Source: Atherix ibis (Eukaryota > Arthropoda > Insecta > Diptera > Athericidae). From it: 64,000 nucleotides of DNA. Shown piece after piece: positions 48,113 to 59,800 of this stretch. The stretch is from positions 57,549,920 to 57,613,919 of the forward strand of contig OY282606.1 of NCBI GenBank assembly GCA_958298945.1. The letters run 5' to 3'. How positions within the stretch are numbered: the first letter of the stretch is position 1; every line of letters starts with the position of its first letter. The notes beneath the pieces were generated by a model, which was not told where the DNA came from, did no database searches, and worked only from the letters and a program-made list of their open reading frames with translations. The position numbers and the translations under genes were made by a program.

Positions 48113-48495
48113 TTCGTTCGAAAACTTAACGCGACCCTATAGAGCTTGATAAGTAAAATTGTGGTTTTGTATTGCGTTATGAAAAAAAAAATTAGAGCTG
48201 AAGAATAATCCTTAAAAAGCTCAGAAAAAGAGTTTTTAGCGTCAGCCTGACATTGAAAACACTTGGACATCTTTATAAATGAGTCTTTATCGGAAAAAGA
48301 ATTTTTTGAAGTTTTCTCGCCTCCCTATTTCCCTAATCTAAGTCCATGTTACTATTTTTTATTCCCCTTTATAAAAAATATTGGAAAATCCTATATCTTG
48401 GCAGTGTGGATAACAACCGAACAAGTTCAAATGAATATGTGAAGGAGATTCTAGTTAATTTCCTCGAGGAATGCTATAAAGAGTGATAAATAAAA
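48113..48495 (+). mobile_element. Internally deleted mariner relic
   Basis: Terminal sequence TTCGTTCGAAAACTTAACGC then GACCCTATAGAGC at 48113-48145 matches the ends at 44570 and 52460. An ATG at 48184 corresponds to the transposase start, but the frame jumps to the C-terminus: SPPYFPNLSPCYYFLFPFIK (48317-48376), in which the third catalytic Asp is changed to Tyr (PCDYF to PCYYF), and later LVNFLEECYKE before a stop near 48485. Most of the gene is deleted, leaving a short derivative. The right terminal repeat was not identified. Confidence 0.65.
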
Positions 48496-51400
48496 CCTCC
48501 TTTTATATATAGATTCCTAAAAAAATTTCTTTAAAGGCAATAACATTGATATTTTAAAATTTAAATAAAAATATTATAAAAGAAATCTCTGTCTCTTACA
48601 GAAACTACTATTATTTAAACATAGCAAAATAATGTATCCTTCTGCTATACGAAATGGAAAACTTAACAATTTAGCCATCCAGTGCGATAAAAACTTGTTA
48701 AAATTTTATTGAACCGAAGATCCATAGGTCATTTGAAGCTAAGAGTAATAGAATATTTACTTAAGTAATAAATCATCAAACTAATGGACAAATAGTCAAT
48801 TGGTTGATTGAAAATGGATTTGCCCATTGGTTTCATAATTTATTACTTAAATAATAACTTTAATTTTTTTTAAATTAAAAAAGCGCATAAAACATCCAAT
48901 TAAGTAGTATATTTTTATTCAAAAAAATGCATAAGGAATACTTATCGATCAGAAAATAACATAATATTAAGCCAAATAACTTATAAAAAAAAGTATCAGA
49001 GTAAAAAATAGCGTCCAGATAGATATTTCTAATATTAAATTTAATTATTTTTTGTATAATTATTGGAAGACAAGTTAAAAATATTAAATGCAAAGTTAAG
49101 TTTGCTTAGTTGATTAGTTCTTTTAATTTATAGCCGATAAAGCAGCCAGTACCAAAATATCCTATATCACAGGACTGGTAACTTGGACAAGAATTCACCA
49201 GTGGAATTACGAGAATTTAGAGTTTTTAAGCTTTTGAATTGTTGTCATGATGAGGGTTCAAGGCCATACCGGTTGGTATTATAATGGCTATGATTTTTTG
49301 TTTAACGGTTATATTCTTATGTTTTAACATACTATAAAAATTAAAATGCCTTATAATAATATTGTGAATCCACCAAGTTAGTCTGGTATTAATTGGAATT
49401 TCTAAGATCTGGCACATAACATACATATATAAAAATATACTTGACAGCAAAAAAACTAAAATAAAACTGGTTATATATGATAGTATATAGAATTATTATA
49501 AATGAAATTTCAATAATATATACCTTGCTAAAAAGTGGTAATTGAACTCTGTAAAATATTGTTAATATTAAAAAATTACTAATTTTAAAAAATTATTAAA
49601 AATTATATTTTTTTAATTGTCATATCTAAATTTTGGACGGAATCACATTTGCATAATTTTATTAATATATGTAAATTTAAGAAAAATAACAAAAAATTAA
49701 AATGTGATAATATATTACAATAGTCCAATTCAGTAAAAACGAGTCCATGTTAACATAGATATATAAAGACGGATGGTAGTCTCACAACCATCGACCATCC
49801 CCATTATACACTCGTATATTTCATTATATTGGAATGCAAATAAAATACAACCCCAATATATGGGGTGCATTGTGTAAATTAAGAAAATGGCCACAATTAT
49901 TGTAGTTGGCAGCCTTGGAAATATAGGGCGGGGCATGATGGATGATGTGCGCGTTTCCAAAGTGTACATTTAGTAATATTTCCCCTTGCGCATAGTTCAC
50001 CATATTCTAAATACACAATTGTCAATATAAATAAATACACGCATATATCATATTTTATTTTTAATTATTTTATTATGTATTTTTTTTTTCTAAATATGAA
50101 AGACTATTCTTAAAAATTGGAATAATAACATCAATGTGCAAATTATTTATGAAAAAAAGATTTTTCAAAATTCAAGTATGCGAATAATTAAAGATGTTTA
50201 TTTTAGCAAAAATGATGAGTTTATTTTAATAATTTAGCCACATATCGTGAGTTACTTATCGTAAGTTCATATATAAAATTTACCACTTATTTTATTCGAA
50301 ATAAATTTTTTTACTTAAATTTTCTTATAATAACTTGCCATACCGCACGTAAAAATTCCTCATACACTCATACATGTGAATAAATTAATATTGAAGAAAA
50401 AAATACAAATTGAATAATTTTTAGATTATTTGTATTAATTCAATAAGTTGAGAAATCTTTTTTACTATTGTTTATTATTACTCTGAAAATAGTTGATGAT
50501 ATAAGAAGTTGAAAAAAAATTTAATTGCCAAGAAAAGTCTGGTTAACCGCAGTTACAAATAATCATATTGTGACTATGTGGCATTAACCAATTTACTCTT
50601 GAATCTCTCTAAGCTAAGTGATTAAAATATTACATCCTAGAGATCAACTGAGGATCAAGGAGGATTTCGGCATATTTGCTGAATTTATCTGCAGTAGATA
50701 GCGTACGAGTACGGGCAATGGCTCCGTGAACTTTTTTGTTTGCACAGAGACGTCTCCCGTATCTTTAACTACCAAATACTCGTTTATGTCAACTATTTGT
50801 ATTCCGATGAACGATTGAATCTGATTAAACTACTATAACATCAAAATATCAAAAACATTAAATATGCATTCATATACATAATTTTCATATGTACGCACGC
50901 ATATGGAAATGAAAGGAAATCGAAAATAATATGAATCTTTTCGAACAAGTTAGTATAAATTAAGTTGAAATGTGTACACAAATATGTTGGAGAACATCCC
51001 CAATAGACAAATGACGGGATCAAGTTAAGCTGATGATATAATCGTAATTATATATCCATTTATCCAACAACCTAGTAATGATGACTTGAATTCGTATTGA
51101 TTTCTAGATCGGGCTTAATTTGCTTTTAAATGCTTGAAATTTTTTTCGATACACGTTTTTTAATTCGAAATTTGTTACATATTGGTATATAATATTGTAT
51201 TTATAATTAATTCAAAATAGCATGTATATAGAGATATGTTAAACCATATTATTATATTATTAATTTACCTTCTTATATTTATTAGAGAAAAAAATTCTAT
51301 ACAAAAATAAGTTGAGCATTTATTTATTGAGAAAATTTTGGGTTTTGAACTTTGCATCTTATGCGTTTCGTTCCCATTATCAGTGCTTAAAAAAATTATA

Positions 51401-52184
51401 TATTTATTTACTGATATATAAAACTGATAATTGGGAGAACATTTTAATATTTTTATTATTAATTTACGGCCAATAAGCTTGGAATACATTATATAATATC
51501 AGGAAGTTTTTAAAAATAATCATACTATCGGAGCAGAGATATTTTGATATGAAGTATTTCGAATTCTGAAAAGAAAAATTTTAGGCCTTCATAATTTTTA
51601 TACAAAATCTAGACTGCTGCTTTATAAGGACTAATAGGGCCTTCCCCTCTCTACGAATGGCAACTACTAGTAACTTATTACCTGGATTTAAAATAAGTTC
51701 AGTAACTTCTTATATGTTCCACTAAAACATTTCTTAATGTCTAAAAAATATTGGAGAAAAGGTATTGATTTTTTTAGCTAACCTAATAGTACGTTATTAC
51801 GAATGGGCTTCAATTTTATTCCAAAATAAAAGACTTTTCGGAAACCACCCAGTAATAAAAATATATGTGATTAGTTTGATTCGAAACAATCTCCTCACTG
51901 TTCATTTTATTTGATTTTTTATTTATGGAGAGTGCCAAAGATTTGAAAAGCAAAGATTTTTTTCTGTTTTAAATATAAAAAAAATTTGTCGTTTACTTTT
52001 GAATAAGCAATTATTGCAGAAATATTTTGAACAAGTAAATCTTGGGGAACAAAAAAAAGTTATAAGGACTGAAATGGATTAGTAGAGGTGCTGGAAAATT
52101 ATAGGAAACCCTTTTTGCGATAAAAATGGGTTATGAATATGGCCGTGTAGAATGTTCTATCCAATTTCTTTAGTGTGACACAAA
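48496..52184. other. A+T-rich DNA with a hairpin and candidate regulatory islands
   Basis: No gene recognised. 49740-49970 and 50560-50830 are less A+T-rich. The first has TATATAAAGAC near 49758 and GGGCGGGGC near 49928, so it may be an enhancer or promoter of the transcription-factor gene, whose 5' side this is. ORFs are short and featureless. Confidence 0.4.
48758..48850. repeat. Imperfect hairpin of about 93 nt
   Basis: Arms 48761-48793 and 48818-48850 (outer end TTAAGTAATAAAT) pair over 33 bp with about four mismatches or wobbles, leaving a 24-nt loop that itself holds CAAT/ATTG. Size and pairing resemble a microRNA precursor or a decayed miniature element; neither can be confirmed here. 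Confidence 0.75.
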
Positions 52185-52498
52185 GAGCCTTTTTTTCGGA
52201 GGTTTCACCTCAGAAAAGGCCTCGCTTGTTTCACATTTTATTCACTTTTCGAATATGAAGTATTCGTCTTCTATCGCTTCTCGGCTTCACAAAAATTCTT
52301 TGTGGCACCTAAAAATTTGTGTCTTTCCCCACAGGCTCGGTTATAACTTTTGGTTAGTAAACTTATGAATTCTTCAAGCTTAATACAAATTTTGATGGCA
52401 CATCTTTGCTCCAAATTTCGTTGTTTCATTTTAATAACGTACTATAAATACAAGTTCATTTATTAGGCTCTATAGGGTCGCGTAATTATCGAACAAGG
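52185..52498 (-). mobile_element. 5' end of a mariner relic with N-terminal domain
   Basis: Reverse complement: the end TTGTTCGATAATTACGCGAC then CCTATAGAGC (52498-52464) is followed by an ATG at 52432 and MKQRNLEQRCAIKICIKLEE, then LLTKSYNRACGE, FCEAEKR and a stop. This is the first helix-turn-helix domain of a mariner transposase. It decays after about 65 residues and the catalytic part is absent. Confidence 0.65.
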
Positions 52499-55400
52499 TA
52501 GAGACATATCTATAAAGGATTTTTGAAAACCTTTGTGGTGAAAAAATTAGCAGTATCTGTTAGATTACTCTCAAAAATATCAGTCTCAATATTTTTTTTG
52601 CCCTACGTTGTACACGTATGTGTAAATTAATTTTTTTAGCTTAATAGTTTAAAAATATTAAAAAACTCAACTGAAAAAGTTTATCAAATTTTAGTTTTTG
52701 AAAGCTATTTTATATTCAATTTAATGTGTCTAATTATAAATTCATAATTCAGTATCAGTCTGTACGAGTAAATGTTTTTTCATATAATTATCAAAAGTAA
52801 ACCTTTATACAACAAAGTCCTTTTTTGTTTGGTTTTTCTATAAACTGTTAACTGATAAAATATTAAAATATTATTAAAAAGTCTATAGGAAAATGAACAA
52901 CTAGGAAGGATTCATGTAAAAACAACTGGATTAAAGGGACTTCAAAGAAAAAAAGTACTCCAGAGCAGAATATGCTGACTTAAGGGACATTCAAAATGTG
53001 GAAAATTATGGTCACACATTTTCTGAACTATTTTTATGGTAAGATAAATAACCACATCTGAAATTAAGGTTCTCCTGGCCTACGCTCATGACAGTTAAAG
53101 TTTAAAAAATTACCTATACTTAAAAATTGATATTTAAAAATAAGAGCTGACTGTTTAATATATAGCTTATTCTAATAATTTATTAGAATTCTATTATTAA
53201 AAAAAATAATAATAATAGAAATTTTTGTAAATTAAAAAAATATTTAGCATATAATAAGGACTCTTGTTAATTTTGTTATATCTTTTTATAAATTAATTCT
53301 AGACAAATTAACATAAAGTTAACCAAAGTTATTCTACTAGTTTTCATACATAGAATTATTCAAATGTTAGGTTTTCTCAATTCAATATAGTTTTTATCAT
53401 ATTTTGATTATTTCAATTTGTTATTTCAAAATTAAAAACTCGCCAGAAGAAATGGTGTCTTCTATATAGCATACAAAAATAATCTTTAAGAAGCTACAAA
53501 ATAGTTTTTGCAAATTATTATTGTCATGAACACATAATTTAGCGTATAGTTAAGAGTATACAAATTTCAGAAAACAAATTCTATTGATCCTAAAAAGATC
53601 AATGGAATTTCTCTTTTTAAATTATAAAAGCATTTCCTGATTTTTAAAAAAATGAAGAATACAAAATTATTAAGGATTAAAATTGATAAATAATAGTTAA
53701 ATGATCAAAGACAAGATATAAATAATCTTGTTCATTTGTCCGTTAATGAAATTGAAAAATTACAACATAAAGAGCCTTAATTCTTTGAATAAAATATATT
53801 TGTTCAAAATAAAATAAATCATCCAATAGGAAAATGTATATTTTTGCAAAGAAAATTCTCAACATAATGTTTAGTAAACTTTAAATTTATTTGTGCAGTA
53901 TGAAAATTTGCTAGGATTTTTTCTCTTTTCTTTTAAAATGAATTTCTTTAAAATATTGTTCTTAAAGAAAAAGGGCTTAGCATTTTTATTTTTACATAAA
54001 AAAAAGTCTCATATTAAGTATGTTTAAAATCAACAATAAAACTATTCAGTTCTCGAAAGAATGAAAAGTTTTTTATTTAGATACACTAACAAGTGTATCA
54101 GAATCAAAAAATCGAAAATTATTGCCGATTATAGACGACATTTCGATCCTTGCTCCATATCGAACTTTATTAAATTCTCATACTTAGAAATCTTCCGGAC
54201 TCTATTCACTTATAGTATTTTACCTATATACGAGAGTCTATGCCCATTTTCTATTTGTATTTAATGGATAATTTTGCATGTGTAACCTTTTCGAGTATTT
54301 ATCTATGTGAGACGCAATAGTACTAGGTCTTCATAGATACGAAAAAGTTCCTTTGTATTAACTTAAGTGAAAAATCTACTTATTTCTCATAGGATACATA
54401 TCCAGCTGGACTAAAGTTCGCATGCGGATACACAACGAAATTGTGAAGCGTCTTTACGAGAGATTTTCAAAGCAGAGGTTGTAATGGTGACTTATCGAGA
54501 CTTTATGGCGAGACGAAACTAACACAATAAAATGGATTTAAAAATACTCATACTATTATATACTGAGGAGATTGTCCGAAGCTTCTGCTTTTAGTTTCGA
54601 AGATTTTTTCACGCAGAAGCCGACTTCGGATTAATAAATTTGAGCCTTGGGGATGTGAAGTCCATGATGTTTTCAAAAAGAATGGCGTACTTCGTCCTGA
54701 ACCTACAAGTGGGAATTTAATCGAGCTACACCGCTAGTACTTTATTCAGAATATTTGAGTGAAATCCACTGTCCTACACCTACACCTATCTACTAGTAAG
54801 TTCACCGGTTCTAATCCCAGTTCGAGTTTTAGTTCTATTTTCAAATGCTAGTCATTTTGATACCCGAATTCCATACATATGTGACTCTAATTCTTATGTT
54901 CTTTGCAGTCGAATAGAGTACAACTTAGTTCAGATTTAAGCTGATAAATCGATTTATCTGTTGCTCTTAGAGAGTACTCTGGAGATCCGTTTGGCTGACC
55001 GTTTTAAGTTCGTATACGGGTACAAGCCACCTTATGTTGGTTATTGATGTCCTTTGGGGTCTCTAAAGGCCAAATACTCCTATTTATTTTCATTTTAGAC
55101 GGCTTTGTAGACTATTTAGAAAGTGTTCAGATTTTATACGTGTAAGCATGAATATTTTCTAACATTGTGCAAACATACTATTGTATTTTACACTATATTC
55201 ATCTGTTCAACAAAGAGTATCTTAATCTCTACGCTACTTTATTAACACATCAGGAAACATATTGGAAAATATCGAAATTTGAATAAATACAAATAATTAT
55301 ACTCTTAAGATTAAAAAAAAAAAATTTCTATTTGAGTAAATTCGACTAAATTTGGACAAATTCGTTTCTTCGTTTATAAGATTTGGTATGCGTTTTAGTA

Positions 55401-56134
55401 AGCAAGTAAGTAAATAGGAAATATTTATTTGAAGTAAGTTTAGCAATGAATTTATATCTTTCGTTTATGGCTAATTCTACTACGAGTAGCAATTTAGTTT
55501 ATCTTTATATTGGAGAGTTTTTGATTACAAAAATTATTTTTTTTTCTTTTGAATATTTTATAATCAATTTCATACTACGAATTGCTTCTGCACTATAAAC
55601 CGAGAACCTATCTTAAAATCAATAAAAAAAAAATGGTTTTTTTTCCTGCAATAAGAATTTTAAATTACACTAAAATACGAGAACGGTTTTATGGTTTTAT
55701 AAGAAATGAATAAAATTTTCATCCAATCACTCTACTCTCAATAAAAAGCCCGGATACGTAATATAATTGGGTAACTAGTATATAATAATTTTGCGATAGA
55801 AATAAAATTCTCGTCATATCAAAATTCAATCAAAATTGATTAAAAATATTATTGTATAGTGTAAAATGATGAAATATTATTTTTATATAATTTTGTTAAT
55901 TTATGATTTATTTTCTGGTTATTTTATTAGTATTTGATTATAAATATTATTGTACATTATTGATTTTATATGAGCAATAATAGGTCAATTAATTTTGTTT
56001 ATTTAGTTTCGTTATTAATAAATATTTGGAATGAAACTTTTGATATTTTTTTTGGTCGAATTTTTTGTTATAAATTATTTATATTAATAAATATAGAGAG
56101 CATATTTTTTATTATTTCATAATAATTATTTTGT
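52499..56134. other. No gene recognised
   Basis: Mostly A+T-rich. 54380-55080 is less A+T-rich, with scattered stops in all frames and no recognised family; it might be old repeat or conserved noncoding sequence. Confidence 0.45.
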
Positions 56135-56610
56135 TTAAATAAATGCTATTGGACAACGGATACATTGTTTCTACTTTTTATAGCAGTGCTGGAAGGTTTC
56201 AACTGGAATTGATTCCAGTTTCTTGGTTACACTCCTAAGAATGTTATCGACAGTACTAAGATCACACCTTTACACCTTCTTTTTATAATAGATAGCCTGG
56301 GAAACCAAGTGTTTGCAATGTCAAAAGTTATTCAATGATCTGATCTCACAAGGGCCGACACTCATTGCACATTTTCATTAGTTTTCAATGTTGAAGGCTT
56401 CCCTGATCAAGGCTTCTATTGTTTCTCGCTCGTCCAAAAATGCTGCAAACCATCAAACAAATTATGCGTTTGATCAGAAATGTTCCCCTTTTAATTGATA
56501 CTTTTGGTAACTTAGCAAAAGTATCTTGCGGATTTATGAAGTTTTACACAAAATTGATGTCACATTGTTGCTCCAAATTTCGTTGTTCTCTAAGTTACAT
56601 TAGCTTCAAA
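56135..56610 (-). mobile_element. Internally deleted mariner transposase relic
   Basis: Reverse complement: EQRNLEQQCDINF near 56590, then after a frameshift VKLHKSAR, the N-terminal domain; further on ALIREAFNIEN near 56390. It then passes to the C-terminus, TVDNILRSVTKKLESIPVET and FQHCYKK (56245-56165), a stop, and KQCIRC. The catalytic region between them is gone. The C-terminal signature equals that of the 30130 relic; the N-terminus equals those at 44570 and 52185, so this copy links both groups into one mariner family. Confidence 0.7.
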
Positions 56611-58862
56611 AATATTCCCTGAATTATTTTAGATTACCAATAAATATGCCCGTTTCAATAAATTTCTTTTCTTTAATATAAAGTTTACATTTTATATCTT
56701 ACAAATAATGTTTTATTGCATTTAATGTAAAATGTAGCCTGGTTATACACATAAAAGAAATTATACCTTTTATAAATAGTAATGTGAACGAGCATATTTC
56801 TAACTACTACACATACGTCTCGCTGCTTAATTGAACTTACAGCTGTTAATGATTTTATACCTGTCCTACGTTTAAAAAAAAATAATTCATACACTTCACG
56901 TCATTTGAGAAAAAGATTGATTATCAAGTTCTTATAATTTGAGAAAAATTACAAGTATTTGATAATCAAATAATGAAGCTATGTTACGACTATTCTGCCT
57001 CTTATGAATTAAGGGTTAATGGAATATAACTAGAGGAACTCTTAATCTGTCGGGTTTGGAACTGTCTTTGATTTGGCATATTAAATAATTTCAAAGTAGA
57101 GTAATATCCTCTAGTAAGACCTATTGGGCCTTTAATAGTGATAACGACTATCTAAAAGTATTTACAATTAGCTGTAACATATTTTTACTTTAGCCAGTTT
57201 ATTGTTATTATTATTTTTGAAAATAAACAATAACTTTCCAGAAAATATAAAGCTTATTCTTATTGAATACCTGAGAAATTACAAAATTTTCCAATATGTA
57301 TAATATACAAAATTGTTATAAAATCAAGCTATACTATGACGAAATTAAGGAGTATTATTCATTTCAATGGTGAGATAGTGCTTCGGTTGAATTTAAGCTT
57401 AGCTAGTGGGGCTTATGGTACTTTTAGTTGACAGTACACTTTATAATGAAAACTTTTACAATGTTTGAAATTTTTTTACAATTTTTTTTAATTGCATATC
57501 TTGATTAAGGAACAATTTATGTTTATCAAGTCTTCCATTATTCAAAATATATTAATATTTCAAGATTTCTAAAAAAACATTAAATTTTTATAATTGCATA
57601 TAGGCTCTCTGGGAAAACGATTTTTTTTAATGTCCTTCAAAAAGTTGATTTGGTAAATTATCACCATAAACTTTTTGAAGAATTGAGATTGCCTTACCGT
57701 GGGGTTTTGATATATTTGTAATTATATATATAATGGTTTCTTTAAAATGATAGTTTTTTTAAAAATTACAGTAAATTTTCAAAGTAGTCCTAAATAGAAA
57801 AAATTGTTTTCTGAATGTAGTTAATACCATCATACTCGTAAGTGAACATTTAATCTAGTTCTATTTGAGAATTTTTGTCGATGACCCAAAAAAATGATTC
57901 TAATTCAACTATTTTGACTTTATTTGAATTATGAATAGTGATTTTTTTGTATGTTTTGCTCATCAAACTTACTACAAATCACCATAATAAGAATCGTTCT
58001 TCACACCCTGAAGTCTTCCTTTCCCATTAAGATCGTTGGATAGTTTTAAGGGAATATAACCTTTATTTCTATAATTATCGCATAAATTTTCACTTTCTAT
58101 TGTACTGTATTTTTTTCGGTACGCTTTCAGTTGTAGCAATTATATACCAATAAAGATTAATTTTGCTCTACATTTATATTATACTTATTACGTTACCATA
58201 TTAATTTCAAACTGACTTAATGCATAAAAATAAATTGCACTCAAAATCAGTAATTTATATTAAACACAATAAGTTACTTTTAATACCAAAAGTTCAGATT
58301 CCATCCCATTTCAGATGATTATAACCATACTTATATAAAGAACAAATTTTTTCAAAATACACATATATCTTTATCTTGAATAGATGTTGATAAATAAAGT
58401 TGTAAAATTTTTTCTTAAACCCTTTAAAAAATTAATATAAAACAATATTTTTTTAAATTTTAAAAATTAAGTAGTATAAATATATAACGAAATTATTAAT
58501 AAAATTGGAATTACAAAATTTATGATTAATTAATAGTTTCGATAAAATAATTTTTTAAAGTCATTTTATTTGCAAAATAATTTTTTGCAAATAAAAAAAT
58601 TATCAGGTGCGAATTTTGGTATAATGATGTCATCGGCTCATATTTCTTTGAAAACCTAGTAAAAAAAATCATTGCTGTCAGTTCTGAGGGGTATGGTCGT
58701 ACGATTACGAAACTTCTTTTGCCGTCAACTTAAAAGTTTTACTCTGAACTATCAGGTGATTTTTTGCTATTTGGTTTTTCATATTTTTATTTTTGACAGA
58801 TCATGTATGAAACATGATGTGTGTCAAAGTCAATAGTGCTCAGTTAGCATCACCATTTCTTC
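56611..58862. other. A+T-rich, nothing recognised until a transposon leader
   Basis: No gene recognised. The last 150-250 bp before 58863 probably belong to the untranslated leader of the following transposase. Confidence 0.45.
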
Positions 58863-59800
58863 ATGGAAAGACTTATATTCGAACAATCCTTACGAATTAT
58901 TGAATTTTAATGTAAAAATTTGTGCCTTGTGAAAAATGTGTTTCGCGCACTTCGAGCTGCATTTTACATACTTTCAGACCAAGATTCTTGCGTAAAATCT
59001 TGCACATAGTCGAGCAAAACCACCAACCAGTGTTGGTGAAGACCGTGATTAGTCCATCCGTCGCCGTTCACAGCAATTGGGATTATTTTACTCGACTATG
59101 TGGAAGATTGTTTTACTCGACTATATGGAAGACGCAAGAATCTTGGTCTGAAAGCATGTAAAATGCAGCTCGTACAAGAACTCATGCCAAACGATCTGCC
59201 AAAGCATCAAATTTTCGACGTATCTCATGTGTGGTTGAATGGTTATGGTAATAGCAAAATTTTCATATTTGGTCTAATGAACAACCACAGGTAAAATAAG
59301 AACTGTAAGTACACCCAGCAAAATACACTGTTTGATGCGGTTTATAGTCGGTGGAATCATTAGTCCTTATTTTTTTATAGATGACGCTGGCCGTAACGTT
59401 ACCGTCAATAACACCCGCTATCGCTCGATGATTTCGAACTTTTTTCCCCAAAATGGAAGAACTGCATCTGATCGACCTGTGGTTTCGACAAGACGGCGCT
59501 ACATGCCACACATCATGTGAAATAATGCACATATTGAGAGATGAGTTCGGTTACCAATCTATCTCACGTTTCGGACCGATGAGTTCGCCGTCTAGATCGT
59601 GCGATTTGACTTCTAGACTATTTTTTATGGAATTTTTACTAGATGGCATCAGAAGCCATATAACACGACAAATTTTGGCGTTATTGCGATAAAAGATCTT
59701 GTAACACGTGATTTCGCAGACAATGCCTTAACTTTAGAGTATGCCGAAATTAATGGCTGAATTAGTACCTGACATGTGCAAAACGGTCATCAAAAATTAG
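58863..59800 (+). pseudogene. Tc1/mariner-superfamily transposase relic, rearranged
   Basis: Start MERLIFEQSLRIIEF, a stop, then VKNVFRALRA, the N-terminal domain of a widespread insect transposase of the IS630/Tc1/mariner superfamily. At 58952 the frame is broken by an inverted copy of a downstream segment (see repeat entry). It resumes SIRRRSQQLGLFYSTMWKI (59052-59108), after a 25-bp tandem duplication KNLGLKACKMQLVQELMPND (59136-59200), HVWLNGYGN (59230), GGIISPYFFIDDAGRNVTVN and TRYRSMISNFF (59350-59450), and in another frame DLWFRQDGATCHTS (59475, second catalytic Asp), FGYQSISRFGP, SRSCDLTS (59605) and a decayed C-terminus (MAELVPDMCKTVIKN near 59755). At least five frame breaks; non-functional. 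Confidence 0.85.
58952..59172. repeat. Inverted duplication within the transposase relic
   Basis: Arm 58952-59020 is the reverse complement of 59110-59172 (shared core GCAAGAATCTTGGTCTGAAA) with a few differences. The right arm additionally holds a 25-bp tandem repeat (TTTTACTCGACTAT at 59086 and 59111) that is absent from the inverted copy. Confidence 0.9.

Noticed and set aside
54805..54822. GGTTCTAATCC resembling a tRNA or SINE B box
   Set aside because: No matching A box or cloverleaf could be drawn upstream; a single box is expected by chance.
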